A stretch of DNA of 64,000 bases, taken from positions 124,001-188,000 of the IMG/VR virus record IMGVR_UViG_3300032053_000004. One strand, written 5' to 3'. Shown here in pieces: positions 1 through 10,410 of this stretch; position 1 is the stretch's first letter, and every line of letters begins with the position of its first letter. A program made the translations under genes and the position numbers. Source of the DNA: a virus. A model generated the notes under the pieces. That model saw nothing but the letters and a program-made list of their open reading frames with translations. It did no database searches and was not told where the DNA came from.

Positions 1-3000
1 CTCAGGGTTCTCCAGGTTCTCCTGGCCCAACTGGTCCTACTGGACCCCAGGGATCACCTGGCCCCACTGGACCCCAGGGTTCTCCTGGCCTGCGTGGGGT
101 TACTGGAGCTACCGGTCCAACCGGAGCGCGTGGCCCCACTGGACCAACGGGGCCAGTTGGACCAACGGGGCCTCAGGGTTCTCCTGGTAGTCCCGGTCCT
201 ACTGGTCTGCAAGGCCCGATAGGATCCCCTGGTCCAACCGGTCCTCAAGGTTCTCTTGGATCCCCAGGTCCCGCCGGTCTACAAGGGCCGGTTGGTTCAC
301 CTGGATTAACTGGACCTCAAGGCCCTCAGGGTTCTCCTGGCCCAACAGGACCAACAGGACCAATTGGTCCTGTACCTTCTTTTTATCCTGCTCCTGTTAG
401 TACAGCTGTCTTTTCTGGTTTTCAGGCTACACATTCAATATTCACTTCAATTCCTAGCTCTTATATATCTTTAAATTTAAATTCTGAAGCTGATATTATT
501 TCTTTCTTAAATGTTGCTATTGATTCTTCTGGTGGATCGGTAAACAACACTCCAATAATAAGAATTGTTATCGATAACATACCTGGACCCGAATTTCAAT
601 TATTCAACGCAAACGCTCAACCTGAAAATTCTTCGGCGGCTTATGTTCTTCGTCGTCCTGCTGGCGTTCACACTTTATGGGGAGAGTGGCGTCGCTCGGC
701 TGGTAATCGAGTTATGGTTTTGGAGAATGGCTCTCTCGTAGCTTTCTCCAATCAAGGGGTTCAAGGAGCGACTGGCCCACAAGGGCCAACCGGTCCCGCA
801 GGTGCAACCGGTTCCCAAGGATTAATAGGTTCTCAAGGATTCCAAGGTTCTCCTGGTCCTATTGGACCTCAAGGTGCAACAGGACTGGTCGGACCGACAG
901 GACCGATTGGTTCTCCAGGCCCGACAGGTCCTCAAGGTGCAACTGGTTTAGCAGGTGAAACTGGTCCTATCGGTCCTCAAGGAACTCAAGGAACAACAGG
1001 AACTCAAGGAGCAACAGGTGTCCAAGGCGTAACTGGATCGACAGGTCCTCAAGGCTCGATTGGTTCCCAAGGATCACCCGGGCCACCTGGTCCAACTGGT
1101 GCCCAGGGTGCAACTGGTGCCCAGGGTGCAACTGGTGTCCAGGGTGCAACTGGATCGACAGGTCCTATCGGTCCACAAGGAACTCAGGGTTCTCCAGGGC
1201 CAACCGGTCCGCAAGGTTCTCCAGGATCAACTGGTGCTGCAGGGTCTACGGGTGTTACAGGACCGCAGGGAAACCCTGGCTCACCGGGTCCTACTGGTCC
1301 AACCGGTCCTCAGGGTTCTCCCGGTCCGACTGGACCTCAAGGATCACCAGGTTCAACCGGACCACAAGGTTCCCCTGGTTCTCCAGGATCGACTGGCGCA
1401 GCAGGTTCCACAGGTCCTCAGGGTTCCCCTGGCTCACCTGGCCCCACTGGACCTCAGGGTTCCCCTGGGTCTCCAGGTCCGACTGGTCCTGCTGGGTCCA
1501 CTGGTGTTACTGGGCCCCAAGGCTCACCGGGGTCTCCAGGACCAACAGGTCCTCAGGGTTCCCCTGGGTCTCCAGGTCCGACTGGTCCTGCTGGAGCCAC
1601 TGGAGCCACGGGTCCTCAGGGCTCTCCAGGTCCTACAGGCCCAGTGGGTCCGACTGGAGTAACTGGGGCCACAGGGCCACAGGGTTCACCTGGTTCTCCA
1701 GGGCCAACTGGCGCACCGGGTCAGACCGGGGTTACTGGACCTCAAGGTTCACCCGGTCCGACTGGTCCTCAGGGTTCACCCGGTAGTACAGGACCAACAG
1801 GTCCTCAGGGTTCCCCTGGCTCACCTGGCCCCACTGGACCTCAGGGTTCCCCTGGGTCTCCAGGTCCGATTGGTCCTCAAGGTTTCCCAGGCTCACCAGG
1901 TCCAACTGGCGCCGCTGGCCCCCAAGGAAGTCCAGGTTCTCCAGGGCCAACTGGCGCAGCTGGGCCTACCGGTGTTACAGGTGCGACTGGGCCTCAAGGT
2001 TCACCTGGGTCTCCTGGCCCCACAGGCCCTCAAGGCTCACCTGGCCCCACAGGCCAAGCTGGTGCTACTGGCGCTCAAGGAAGCTCCGGATCCCCAGGGC
2101 CTACAGGAGCAGCAGGTCCAACAGGTCCAACAGGTTCCATCGGTCCTCAAGGAACTCAAGGAACTCAAGGTTCACTTGGCTCCCCAGGCCCAACGGGACC
2201 TCAAGGCTCCCCTGGACCGACAGGTCCCCAAGGTCTCACGGGTGTAACTGGTCCACAAGGCTCACCAGGTCCAACTGGTGCAGCAGGTTTTACTGGGGTT
2301 ACTGGACCTCAGGGTTCACCTGGTCCCACCGGTCCGGCAGGGCCTACTGGCGTTACGGGGCCTCAAGGTTCTCCTGGTCCGACTGGCCCACAGGGTTCTC
2401 CAGGAAGTCCTGGACCCACGGGAGCAGCAGGTCCAACCGGAGTTATTGGAGCCACTGGGCCTCAAGGTAGTCCTGGACTTACGGGACCGCAGGGCTCACC
2501 CGGTCTTACAGGTCCTCAAGGAAGTCCAGGCTCCCCAGGTCCAACGGGTCCTGCTGGATCTACTGGAGTAACGGGAGCAGCTGGCCCCGCAGGTGTCACT
2601 GGTGCAACTGGTCCTCAGGGTAGTCCAGGAAGTCCTGGGGCTACTGGACCTCAAGGATCACCTGGATCGCCAGGACCTACTGGACCTCAAGGCTCCCCAG
2701 GCTTGCCTGGCCCGACTGGACCTCAAGGCTCACCAGGCAGTCCGGGATCGCCTGGCCCTACGGGGCCACAAGGTAGTCCTGGTCCAACAGGACCACAAGG
2801 CTCACTTGGTTCTCCGGGCCCAACAGGTCCCCAGGGATCTCCTGGTAGTCCAGGTGTAACTGGAGTGGCCGGGCCTATTGGTGCAACTGGAGCTACTGGT
2901 CCTCAAGGCTCCCCCGGTCCTACTGGTCCTCTTGGATCTCCAGGTCCCATTGGACCTCAAGGGTCTCCTGGATCACCTGGCCCCACTGGTGCTGCGGGTC

Positions 3001-5138
3001 CACAAGGGTCTCCTGGAAGTCCAGGCCCCACTGGAGCAGCTGGCCCCACAGGTGTCACTGGTGCGACTGGGCCTCAAGGCTCACCTGGGCCACAAGGACC
3101 TCAGGGAACTCAAGGTAGCCCTGGTCCCACTGGGCCTCAGGGCTCACCAGGCTCGCCTGGTCCCACTGGAGCTATTGGAGCTATTGGAGCCACTGGTCCT
3201 CAAGGCTCCCCCGGTCCTACTGGTCCTCAGGGATCACCTGGCCCCACAGGCCCCTTAGGTAGCCCAGGAACACAGGGATCCCCAGGCTCGCCTGGTCCTA
3301 CTGGTCCACAGGGCTCTCCAGGACCTACTGGTCCACAGGGAAGTCCAGGTAGCCCTGGACCAACGGGTGCTGCTGGACTTACTGGTGTTACAGGCGCTAC
3401 TGGTCCACAGGGCTCTCCAGGACCTACTGGTCCACAAGGTTCACTAGGTAGTCCTGGTCCAACCGGTCCTCAGGGTAGTCCGGGATCAGCGGGGCCTCAG
3501 GGTTCGCCAGGACCAACCGGACCTCAAGGAGCAACTGGACCGCAAGGTTCAACAGGGCCACAAGGATCTCTTGGATCCCCAGGACCAACTGGGCCTCAGG
3601 GATCACCAGGACCAACTGGTATAGCTGGCCCCACTGGTGTCACAGGAGCAACTGGACCTCAAGGGTCACCTGGGTCCCCAGGTCCGACTGGTCCTCAGGG
3701 ATCACCTGGTAGCCCTGGACCAACCGGTCCGCAAGGTTCCCTTGGATCCCCTGGACCAACGGGAGCTGCTGGAGCCACAGGTGTCACTGGAGCCACTGGA
3801 CCTCAGGGTTCTCCGGGTCCAACCGGACCTCAAGGTTCTCCAGGTTCACTTGGCCCCACTGGGCCTCAGGGTAGCCTGGGTCCCACAGGGCCACAAGGTA
3901 GCCCTGGTTCTCCAGGTCCAACTGGCCCTCAAGGATCACCAGGAAGTCCTGGTCCTACAGGAGCAGCTGGCCCTACTGGTGTTACCGGTGCCACAGGCCC
4001 TCAAGGTAGTCCAGGATCTCCCGGCCCAACCGGAGCAGCAGGACCAACGGGGGTAACTGGAGCCACTGGACCTCAAGGTAGTCCAGGACCTACAGGTCCT
4101 CAGGGATCGCCGGGAGGACCAGGACCAACCGGACCTCAGGGTAGTCCGGGCAGTCCGGGTCCAACCGGTGCAGCAGGGCCCACAGGCGTTACAGGGGCTA
4201 CGGGCCCTCAGGGAAGTCCCGGTCCAGTTGGATCTCCTGGTTCACCTGGTTCACCTGGTCCAACTGGTCCTCAGGGTTCTCCTGGTAGTCCAGGTCCTAC
4301 CGGACCTCAGGGTTTACCTGGATCTCCTGGTCCAACTGGCCCCCAGGGATCTCCTGGTTCTCCTGGCCCAACTGGCCCCCAGGGTTCTCAGGGTTCACCT
4401 GGTCCTACCGGACCACAAGGATCACCTGGTCCAACTGGTCCAACTGGTCCACAAGGTTCTCCTGGATCCCCCGGCCCCACTGGACCTCAAGGATCTCCTG
4501 GATCCCCCGGCCCCACTGGAATCGATGGTCCTACTGGCCCTCAAGGTTCTCCAGGTCCAACTGGACCACAAGGGTCCCCAGGGTCCCCAGGTAGTCCTGG
4601 ATCGCCCGGTCCTACTGGACCTCTAGGTTTTCCTGGGAGTCCTGGGAGTCCTGGGAGTCCTGGTCCTACTGGACCGTTGGGGTCTCCAGGATCACCTGGC
4701 CCCACTGGACCTTTAGGACCTTTAGGAACACAAGGTTCACCAGGTAGTCCAGGCCCTACCGGTCCTGAAGCAACTCCATCGTCTCAGATCATTGAGGCCA
4801 CTGGAACTATCACAACCACATCGACTACTGACACGCTTGCTACGTCAATGACTGTAACACCAACCTCTGGTACATATCTCGTATGGTTTACAGGATCAGT
4901 TGATAATAGTACTACTAACAGCTCGATTTTTACATCAATTTATTCGAATGGCGCACAGGTAGCTTCTTCCGAAAGAAACTTTCGACGTGGTGGTTCTCAA
5001 GGAAACGTAGCTTCTGCATTTGATTGTGCAGCAAGAGTCACAGTTAATGGTTCTCAAGCAATTGAAGGTCGTTGGAGAGTTGATGCTGGAACCGGTAGCA
5101 TGTATCAACGAAGTCTTATGATTCTCAAGGTAGCCTAA
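1..5138 (+). CDS. Giant collagen-like phage fibre protein, 5' partial, two globular heads
   Basis: The frame is open from base 3 to the TAA at 5136-5138 (1711 visible residues), so the gene begins left of the window; the ATG at 714 is internal. Order: collagen Gly-X-Y repeats (3 to about 371), a globular domain (about 372-755), a second collagen region (about 756-4769, roughly 440 triplets dominated by GPT, GPQ, GSP and GAT), and a C-terminal globular domain (about 4770-5135). The two globular domains end alike ([19 protein letters not shown] versus [19 protein letters not shown]), so they look like duplicated beta-sandwich, C1q/TNF-like trimerisation heads. Phage collagen-like proteins are normally trimeric fibres on tail or capsid. 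The Thr/Ser-rich triplets resemble O-glycosylated GPT repeats of bacterial collagen-like proteins such as Bacillus BclA. Fibre role is inferred from composition and neighbours; receptor and attachment site are unknown. Confidence 0.9.
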   Translation, partial: QGSPGSPGPTGPTGPQGSPGPTGPQGSPGLRGVTGATGPTGARGPTGPTGPVGPTGPQGSPGSPGPTGLQGPIGSPGPTGPQGSLGSPGPAGLQGPVGSPGLTGPQGPQGSPGPTGPTGPIGPVPSFYPAPVSTAVFSGFQATHSIFTSIPSSYISLNLNSEADIISFLNVAIDSSGGSVNNTPIIRIVIDNIPGPEFQLFNANAQPENSSAAYVLRRPAGVHTLWGEWRRSAGNRVMVLENGSLVAFSNQGVQGATGPQGPTGPAGATGSQGLIGSQGFQGSPGPIGPQGATGLVGPTGPIGSPGPTGPQGATGLAGETGPIGPQGTQGTTGTQGATGVQGVTGSTGPQGSIGSQGSPGPPGPTGAQGATGAQGATGVQGATGSTGPIGPQGTQGSPGPTGPQGSPGSTGAAGSTGVTGPQGNPGSPGPTGPTGPQGSPGPTGPQGSPGSTGPQGSPGSPGSTGAAGSTGPQGSPGSPGPTGPQGSPGSPGPTGPAGSTGVTGPQGSPGSPGPTGPQGSPGSPGPTGPAGATGATGPQGSPGPTGPVGPTGVTGATGPQGSPGSPGPTGAPGQTGVTGPQGSPGPTGPQGSPGSTGPTGPQGSPGSPGPTGPQGSPGSPGPIGPQGFPGSPGPTGAAGPQGSPGSPGPTGAAGPTGVTGATGPQGSPGSPGPTGPQGSPGPTGQAGATGAQGSSGSPGPTGAAGPTGPTGSIGPQGTQGTQGSLGSPGPTGPQGSPGPTGPQGLTGVTGPQGSPGPTGAAGFTGVTGPQGSPGPTGPAGPTGVTGPQGSPGPTGPQGSPGSPGPTGAAGPTGVIGATGPQGSPGLTGPQGSPGLTGPQGSPGSPGPTGPAGSTGVTGAAGPAGVTGATGPQGSPGSPGATGPQGSPGSPGPTGPQGSPGLPGPTGPQGSPGSPGSPGPTGPQGSPGPTGPQGSLGSPGPTGPQGSPGSPGVTGVAGPIGATGATGPQGSPGPTGPLGSPGPIGPQGSPGSPGPTGAAGPQGSPGSPGPTGAAGPTGVTGATGPQGSPGPQGPQGTQGSPGPTGPQGSPGSPGPTGAIGAIGATGPQGSPGPTGPQGSPGPTGPLGSPGTQGSPGSPGPTGPQGSPGPTGPQGSPGSPGPTGAAGLTGVTGATGPQGSPGPTGPQGSLGSPGPTGPQGSPGSAGPQGSPGPTGPQGATGPQGSTGPQGSLGSPGPTGPQGSPGPTGIAGPTGVTGATGPQGSPGSPGPTGPQGSPGSPGPTGPQGSLGSPGPTGAAGATGVTGATGPQGSPGPTGPQGSPGSLGPTGPQGSLGPTGPQGSPGSPGPTGPQGSPGSPGPTGAAGPTGVTGATGPQGSPGSPGPTGAAGPTGVTGATGPQGSPGPTGPQGSPGGPGPTGPQGSPGSPGPTGAAGPTGVTGATGPQGSPGPVGSPGSPGSPGPTGPQGSPGSPGPTGPQGLPGSPGPTGPQGSPGSPGPTGPQGSQGSPGPTGPQGSPGPTGPTGPQGSPGSPGPTGPQGSPGSPGPTGIDGPTGPQGSPGPTGPQGSPGSPGSPGSPGPTGPLGFPGSPGSPGSPGPTGPLGSPGSPGPTGPLGPLGTQGSPGSPGPTGPEATPSSQIIEATGTITTTSTTDTLATSMTVTPTSGTYLVWFTGSVDNSTTNSSIFTSIYSNGAQVASSERNFRRGGSQGNVASAFDCAARVTVNGSQAIEGRWRVDAGTGSMYQRSLMILKVA
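756..4769 (+). repeat. Degenerate collagen-coding repeat array
   Basis: About 4 kb of 9-bp-based degenerate repeats encode uninterrupted-looking Gly-X-Y triplets. Codons vary at third positions but blocks such as cctcaaggttctcctgg recur constantly. Such arrays expand and contract by recombination or slippage, and they could be mis-assembled from short reads. The reading frame stays open through the whole array. Confidence 0.9.
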
Positions 5139-5139
5139 T

Positions 5140-5976
5140 ATGCCTCTTAGTCAATATACATACACGATCGCGACTGATTTTCCAAACAATTTAGTCAACT
5201 CGGATCGACTCACTCTTGAAATTATAGCCACTGCGATAGTACCTGTCCTTGATCATATTGATACTGAGAATGGGTTTTGCGATATATTCTTCCAATCAGC
5301 TCTTTCTGTTGGAGAGCAAACTACGCTTGATGGTGTTGTCGCAGTACATTCTGGCGCTCAGTTTTCTGGTCAGGTTCTCTATGGACACACTGGTGCACCA
5401 ACATTTGCTGATGATTTCTCAGAAGAAAACACCACAGGGCAAATATGGGTTGATCAACCAGGCGGCAGAGCATTTGTTAATATTTCGCCAACGCCAATCG
5501 GATCAGCTATATGGTTGTCCATGGGGGGTGGTTCACCAGGCCCTACTGGTCCCATCGGTCCCCCCGGACCAACTGGACCTCAGGGACCAACAGGTACAAA
5601 TGGGCCTCAGGGCTCACCCGGGCCAACTGGACCTCAGGGACCAACTGGACCTCAGGGACCAACTGGACTAAATACGAGTGCTCATGAACAATTAAGACAA
5701 CTGATTCATTTTATTGATGATGGTCCCGGTTTTGGTTTTGCTTCCGGAGCTTATAGAGAAGTTTCTGGTGTTCCATTCCCAACAGCCATAACCTGGTATG
5801 AAAGTTCAAATAAGACTGCTAAAATAGTTGAAAAGTTAATTTCTCTTCCATTAATAGCCCCCACAGGCATAACATGGAATATGTATGGAGTTGGGGGAAC
5901 ACCGATAGTTCAAACAATTGGTGACAGAATTGTTTATACAGGGATTTTCGAAATTTCAAGGATTAGATCAATATGA
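5140..5976 (+). CDS. Fibre protein with short collagen segment
   Basis: A 278-residue protein starting one base after the stop of the giant fibre gene. Residues 1 to about 128 are a non-repetitive N-terminal domain, probably for virion attachment or oligomerisation. About 129-177 is a short collagen segment ([10 protein letters not shown] type). The remaining 100 residues form a compact domain with the block [20 protein letters not shown], then a [10 protein letters not shown] stretch and GITWNMYG, a pattern I associate with C-terminal domains of phage fibre-like proteins. The collagen segment suggests a short trimer that could join or accompany the giant collagen fibre. Exact position on the virion is unknown. 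Confidence 0.75.
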   Translation: MPLSQYTYTIATDFPNNLVNSDRLTLEIIATAIVPVLDHIDTENGFCDIFFQSALSVGEQTTLDGVVAVHSGAQFSGQVLYGHTGAPTFADDFSEENTTGQIWVDQPGGRAFVNISPTPIGSAIWLSMGGGSPGPTGPIGPPGPTGPQGPTGTNGPQGSPGPTGPQGPTGPQGPTGLNTSAHEQLRQLIHFIDDGPGFGFASGAYREVSGVPFPTAITWYESSNKTAKIVEKLISLPLIAPTGITWNMYGVGGTPIVQTIGDRIVYTGIFEISRIRSI

Positions 5977-6000
5977 CTTTATTAAACTTTGGTGATTACA

Positions 6001-7803
6001 ATGAGTGATACACCCGCTGTAATCATTTATAATTCAACTGGTACAGACGCGGCTGCGGTGAAGGCAGCGAGCACGGCGGCTGTTGCTGCCGATACAGCTC
6101 TGGTCGTTGCTATTAGTCCAAACTCCAACGATGTTGCTGTAGCCTATTACGATAATGGTCAAGGAGAGTCTGCAACTTGGGATAATACTACGAACCTCAG
6201 TGTTGATGTTGAGGCTATTCCACCCACTGTTGCTGGTAATGCCTGCACTGTCAGTATCTCACTGACACGTACCGGGACAATTACAGCAGGCGAGATTTCG
6301 TTTCAGGGTTCGGACGCAACTGGTGGTGTTTGGTTCCCGGTAAAAGCAACTCGTACCGAATCATTCACGACCGAGAACTCCATTCTGCTATCTGGCGTAG
6401 CAGACATTATGTGGAAGGTGAGTTGTGCCGGGTTCTTTGGCCTCCGGGCACAACTCACCACACAGATAACGGGTGCGGGCAGTGTGTTTATTACGACCCT
6501 ATGGGATACCTCCCCTGTAGGTGACACAAGATCCACTGTTGGTCAGAGTGATGAGACTAAGCTGAACGCCACGACCACTCTGAGGAGCGGACTCAAGGGC
6601 TCATCAGCAGCAGCTCTGGTGACTAGCTCTGCATCTGGGGCGAATCACCAGCCCCTCGATGTTGCGATCTACGACGCCACAGGCAATCAGATCACGAGCT
6701 TTGGCGGTGGAACCCAGTACACGGAGGATGTTGCTGCTCCAGCCGATCCTACTGGAACTTCCAAGGTACTGGTTCGTGCTGATACACCGGCAACGATCAC
6801 GGGAACTGATGGTGACTGGGTTTCTCAGAGAGGAACCAACTACGGTGCTGGGTATGTCCAGGTCGTTAACTCAACTGGGTCATTCGTAGACACGTTCGGT
6901 GGTGGTACGCAGTACGCGGACGGTGCTGCTCGTGGGACTGCTACCGGCACCTTGATGATGGTGGATGACGGCACGCTGGTTCAGTCGGCAAGTGGAGACT
7001 CTACAGGCAAGCTCAACGTCAATGCGATTCAGAGCACGGCTGCTGGTGCGGCGGCACCGTGGGCGACACGACTCAGTGATGGTGCCGCGTTCTACGATGC
7101 AGCCAAGACCGGGCAGCTCCCCGCTGCACTCGTAGGCGGTCGCCTAGACGAGAATGTCGGGGCCTGGCTCGGTTCTACGGCTCCCACGGTGGGGTCCAAG
7201 ACTTCAGCGAATTCTCTCCCGGTAGTTATCGCTTCTGATCAAGGTGCGGTTCCGGTCTCTGGAACTGTCACTGCCGGTCAGGGCACGGCTGCGGCTCTGG
7301 CAGGATACTGGCCGGTTCGTGTGACCGATGGCACCAACACGATGCCCACCCTGGACACGGTGGGTCGTCGTGGGTTCGTCACAATCACGGACGGCACGAA
7401 TTCGATGCCGACCGGTGATGCAATCGCCAGGGCGCTCTTCGTTCGTCAGACCGATGGGACGAACAACGCCACGATCAAGGCGGCTAGCGTCACAGCAGTA
7501 GCGGCAGACACCGGGATCGTAGTTGCACCCCGTGCGTCAGCAACCGGTACGCAGACAAGCGTTGCATCAAGCGCAACAAGCGCGCAGCTACTTGCGGCGA
7601 ATACAGCTCGCATGGGTGCGATCATCTTCAACGATTCGACGCAAGTATGCTTCGTGAAGTTCGGCACGACCGCATCAAGTACGAGCTTTGCTTATCGCCT
7701 CACGTCGAACTCGACGCTGGAGGTGCCCTATGGGTACACGGGTCGTATCGACGCGATCTGGGCATCTGCGAATGGTAACGCTCGAATCACCGAGATGACG
7801 TGA
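6001..7803 (+). CDS. Thr/Gly/Ala-rich phage structural (fibre-like) protein
   Basis: About 600 residues. I prefer the ATG at 6001 (MSDTPAVIIYNSTG) to the upstream in-frame TTG at 5989 and GTG at 5992, because GGTGAT lies a short distance upstream of it. The protein is beta-rich and low in charge. It contains repeats of the type VTDGTNTMPT near the C-terminus, and the N-terminal segment AAAVKAASTAAVAADTALVV is echoed near residue 500 (ATIKAASVTAVAADTGIVV), an internal duplication. Such DGTN repeats are common in phage virion proteins of unknown placement. DNA here is visibly richer in G+C than the sugar cassette downstream. Stop and next start overlap (TGATG), so it is translationally linked with the glycine-rich proteins. 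A fibre or adhesin-like role is inferred. Confidence 0.75.
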   Translation: MSDTPAVIIYNSTGTDAAAVKAASTAAVAADTALVVAISPNSNDVAVAYYDNGQGESATWDNTTNLSVDVEAIPPTVAGNACTVSISLTRTGTITAGEISFQGSDATGGVWFPVKATRTESFTTENSILLSGVADIMWKVSCAGFFGLRAQLTTQITGAGSVFITTLWDTSPVGDTRSTVGQSDETKLNATTTLRSGLKGSSAAALVTSSASGANHQPLDVAIYDATGNQITSFGGGTQYTEDVAAPADPTGTSKVLVRADTPATITGTDGDWVSQRGTNYGAGYVQVVNSTGSFVDTFGGGTQYADGAARGTATGTLMMVDDGTLVQSASGDSTGKLNVNAIQSTAAGAAAPWATRLSDGAAFYDAAKTGQLPAALVGGRLDENVGAWLGSTAPTVGSKTSANSLPVVIASDQGAVPVSGTVTAGQGTAAALAGYWPVRVTDGTNTMPTLDTVGRRGFVTITDGTNSMPTGDAIARALFVRQTDGTNNATIKAASVTAVAADTGIVVAPRASATGTQTSVASSATSAQLLAANTARMGAIIFNDSTQVCFVKFGTTASSTSFAYRLTSNSTLEVPYGYTGRIDAIWASANGNARITEMT

Positions 7804-8483
7804 TGCCCGTCTCAACTCCATCTCAGGCTATCATCAGCGAGACGTTCCTGGTCTCAGGCACGACCTTCACGACAGGTCCGACCACAACCCGAATCAAGGT
7901 CGAACAGGTCGGCGGTGGCGGTGGAGGTGGAGGTGGTGTCACTGGTGTGACGGCAACATCGGCGGCTCCCGGTGGTGGCGCTGGTGGCTACGCCATCAAG
8001 ATCTTCGATGTAACCCCCAACACGAACTACACCTACGCGATCGGTGCTGCCGGAACAGCGGCGACCGCCGGGAACAACGCTGGCGGAAATGGTGGCAACA
8101 CTACGTTTGCAGTGGGAGCCGTGACCGTTACTGCCAACGGTGGGACCGGCGGTGCTGGCGGCGGCGTCGCTGCCACAACTGTCCTGATCTTGGCCGGTGG
8201 TGCTGGTGCTACCGTTGGAACCAACGGTGACGTCAACGCTCCTGGTCAGGGCGGTGGGGCCTCGACTCGACTCTCGGCAACGATTGCAGCCAGCGGTAAC
8301 GGAGGAAGCGGACGGTTTGGGGCCGGGGCTCTAGGAACTGTTGCTCAGGGCGCAGGCACGGCCGGAACCGGTAACGGCTCGGGAGGCTCGGGTGGCCTTT
8401 CACTCAACGGCGGTGCCTCGGTTGCAGGTGGTGCCGGAACGGTGGGGGCGATCCTCGTGACCGAATACGAGGCCACGGCATGA
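7803..8483 (+). CDS. Glycine-rich fibre/tip protein (copy 1)
   Basis: 226 residues from the ATG at 7803, which overlaps the preceding TGA; a GTG at 7800 is an alternative. After about 35 residues (SETFLVSGTTFTTGP) comes a run of nine glycines, then a domain built from GGAGGYAIKIFDVTPNTNYT, IGAAGT and GGNGGNTTFAVGAVTVTANG, and Gly-rich loops to the end (VGAILVTEYEATA). This layout matches the glycine-rich domain found at tips of many phage fibres, where polyglycine-II helices present receptor-binding loops. The next gene is a clear paralogue, so the pair arose by tandem duplication. Base composition is GC-rich. Confidence 0.78.
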   Translation: MPVSTPSQAIISETFLVSGTTFTTGPTTTRIKVEQVGGGGGGGGGVTGVTATSAAPGGGAGGYAIKIFDVTPNTNYTYAIGAAGTAATAGNNAGGNGGNTTFAVGAVTVTANGGTGGAGGGVAATTVLILAGGAGATVGTNGDVNAPGQGGGASTRLSATIAASGNGGSGRFGAGALGTVAQGAGTAGTGNGSGGSGGLSLNGGASVAGGAGTVGAILVTEYEATA

Positions 8484-9160
8484 TCCAGCAGGCCAAGCTC
8501 GTTCTACTCAGCGAGACCTACCTGACGACGGGCACGACCCACACGGTCAGCAGCAATACGCACAGGATCTTCATCGAGCTGGTCGGCGGCGGTGGTGGTG
8601 GCGGTGGTGCCTCTGGAACTGGCTCTCAAGCCGGGGCGGGAGCCGGTGGTGGAGCCGGTGGATACGGCTGCAAGGTCTTCGACGTGGTGCCCAGCACCGG
8701 CTACACCTACGCGATTGGAGCGGCTGGAACGGCTGGAGCGGCAGCGGCCGGTACTGGAGGCAACGGAGGCGACACGACCTTCGCGGTGGGGGCCACGACC
8801 GTCACGGCCAAGGGAGGCACCGGAGGTGTCGGTATGGCGAACGGCACGACCTCGTTGATCACCAAGGGCGGGGCCGGGGGTGTCGTCGGCTCCAACGGTG
8901 ACGTGAACGCTTCAGGGGACAACGGCGGTGATGGGGTTCGGTTGTCTGGCTCGATTCGTCGGGCCGGTGAAGGTGGCAGCGGTCCTTTTGGTGCCGGGGG
9001 GCAGAACACGAACGTCAGTGGAAACGGTGGCGCAGGTTCGGCCGGAACTGGCAACGGCTCAGGCGGTTCCGGTGGCAGCAGCGGCAACGTCACGAATCGA
9101 GCCGGTGGTGTCGGCACGGTCGGCGCCATCCTTGTGCAAGAATACGGTTACGTCACGTAG
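8480..9160 (+). CDS. Glycine-rich fibre/tip protein (copy 2)
   Basis: 226 residues, start overlapping the previous stop (ATGA). It aligns end to end with the preceding protein: SETYLTTGTTHTVSSNTHRI, polyglycine, GGAGGYGCKVFDVVPSTGYT, IGAAGTAGAA, GGDTTFAVGATTVTAKGG, and the C-terminal VGTVGAILVQEY. Differences concentrate in Gly-rich loop segments, as expected if the loops determine receptor specificity. The two may form a heteromeric tip or offer alternative specificities. The family assignment is firm; the function is inferred. Confidence 0.78.
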   Translation: MIQQAKLVLLSETYLTTGTTHTVSSNTHRIFIELVGGGGGGGGASGTGSQAGAGAGGGAGGYGCKVFDVVPSTGYTYAIGAAGTAGAAAAGTGGNGGDTTFAVGATTVTAKGGTGGVGMANGTTSLITKGGAGGVVGSNGDVNASGDNGGDGVRLSGSIRRAGEGGSGPFGAGGQNTNVSGNGGAGSAGTGNGSGGSGGSSGNVTNRAGGVGTVGAILVQEYGYVT

Positions 9161-9168
9161 GAGAAGTC

Positions 9169-9546
9169 ATGCCTTTCATCATCACAGCCCCAGAGACCAA
9201 GACGATCACACAGAAGTACGTGATCACGAACCCAACCAACGACGACGTTGTAGAGGTGAGTGCCGTCCGGACCATCGACCGCGTGAACATCGAGCACATC
9301 ATCACCAGTATGCCGATCAACAACCCGACCGGCGTCTCCATGACAGTCAAGTGGAGTATCGGCTACATGGACGGAGTCGTATTCTTCCCGACCGAGCGGG
9401 GCAGTGCCGAGCTGGCCGGTGAAGCGTTGCTGACCAAGATGGTCGAGCCGGTGATTCCAGGGGCCACCCACTATGGTGATCACAAGGCTGCGCTATACGA
9501 GCTTCTCGTTGCATTGGGCCACATCCCGGCTGGATCAATCGTATGA
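9169..9546 (+). CDS. Small fibre-associated protein, paralogue of the 43691-44071 gene
   Basis: 125 residues with a good ribosome-binding site (AGGAGAAG ending three bases before the ATG). Shared features with the protein at 43691: MPFIITAPETKTITQ versus MPYVITTPETKSITQ, RTIDRVNIEHI versus RTIDHVTIDNV, and NNPTGVSMTVKWSIGYMDG versus NNPTGISIEVSWSIGYMES. Both copies follow large fibre-like proteins, which suggests a conserved partner (cap, chaperone or adaptor) of such proteins. The stop overlaps the patatin start (ATGA), so the two are co-translated. No catalytic motif is visible. Confidence 0.72.
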   Translation: MPFIITAPETKTITQKYVITNPTNDDVVEVSAVRTIDRVNIEHIITSMPINNPTGVSMTVKWSIGYMDGVVFFPTERGSAELAGEALLTKMVEPVIPGATHYGDHKAALYELLVALGHIPAGSIV

Positions 9547-10400
9547 GAGCGTTGGTTCTCAGCGGGGGCGGGAGCAAGGGCGCGTATCAGGTCGGCGCGC
9601 TGAAGCGGTGGGTGTTTGAGGAAGGAGCAGACTACGAGATTCTGACGGGTATTTCGGTAGGAGCCATCAACACCACCTACCTCAGCCAGTATCCTGTAGG
9701 ACAGGGCAAGCAAGGCTACCAAGCCCTCAAGGATCTGTGGGACACTGTGACTCCTCGCAAGGTTAAGAAGAACTGGTTCCCCTTCTGCCAACTCGAAGCT
9801 CTCTGGAAGCCCTCTGTGTACAACTCGGAGCCTCTCCAGAAGTGGGTTCGGGGTGGTCTTGACACCGAGAAGGTCTTGGCTTCCGGGAAACTCCTTCGGA
9901 TCGTAACGGTCTCGTGGGACACCGGGGAGGCCAGAGTTATCTCTCAGGATGACTCTCAGCTTGCCGATTGGGTCATCGCAAGTTCAGCTTTTCCTGTCAT
10001 GTTGAGCCCCATCCGTATAGACGGTCAGCTCTGGACGGACGGCGGCCTAAGAAGCGTCACTCCACTCGGGGAGGCCATCCGTGCTGGAGCAACCGAGATT
10101 GACGTGATCATGTGCTCGGACCCTTATGCCAAGAGTCCGTTTGCATCGAAAGGCAAGGGAGCTTTCCCCAGCCTCACCATGCGAGCCATCGACATAATGT
10201 CTGACGAGATCATGAGGGCGGACTTGAAAATCTGTGGTCTCAAGAACGACCTGGCCGAACTAGATTCCAAATACCGGAAAGTCCATATTCGTCGTCTTCT
10301 AAAACCCTCTGTTGATTTAGGGGACTCTTTGGATTTCGAACAAAAGAATATCATTAGAATGGAAAAAATCGGGTATGATGATGCATGTAATTTAATTTAA
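9543..10400 (+). CDS. Patatin-like phospholipase/acyl hydrolase
   Basis: 285 residues. The patatin signature is complete. The glycine-rich oxyanion motif LSGGGSKGAYQVGAL is at residues 6-20, the nucleophile elbow GISVG at 36-40 (catalytic Ser38), and the dyad aspartate in TDGG at about 165-168 (Asp166). Family members hydrolyse acyl chains from membrane lipids. Length is normal for a single-domain bacterial patatin. There is no signal peptide, so it would act in the host cytoplasm or as a virion component. It is co-translated with a fibre-associated protein and lies between fibre genes and the sugar cassette. The GC-rich composition fades to AT-rich near its 3' end. A role in membrane breakdown at lysis or entry, or in lipid scavenging, is inference. 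Confidence 0.88.
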   Translation: MRALVLSGGGSKGAYQVGALKRWVFEEGADYEILTGISVGAINTTYLSQYPVGQGKQGYQALKDLWDTVTPRKVKKNWFPFCQLEALWKPSVYNSEPLQKWVRGGLDTEKVLASGKLLRIVTVSWDTGEARVISQDDSQLADWVIASSAFPVMLSPIRIDGQLWTDGGLRSVTPLGEAIRAGATEIDVIMCSDPYAKSPFASKGKGAFPSLTMRAIDIMSDEIMRADLKICGLKNDLAELDSKYRKVHIRRLLKPSVDLGDSLDFEQKNIIRMEKIGYDDACNLI

Positions 10401-10410
10401 TTTTTTTTTC

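Noticed and set aside
714-716. ATG as the start of the giant collagen gene
   Set aside because: The same frame is open without a stop back to base 3 and codes for collagen and a globular domain, so this ATG is internal.
1060-4626. Several alternative-frame ORFs in both strands of the collagen region
   Set aside because: They are frame shadows of the GC-rich 9-bp repeats, with biased Leu/Gln/Val or Trp/Arg composition and no starts or domains of their own.
1-4769. CRISPR-like or satellite non-coding repeat array
   Set aside because: The repeats keep one open frame of Gly-X-Y triplets with silent third-base variation; there are no spacers.
8707-9129. Antisense 140-codon Pro-rich ORF
   Set aside because: It is the reverse complement of glycine-rich codons in the fibre-tip gene, which has clear paralogue support.
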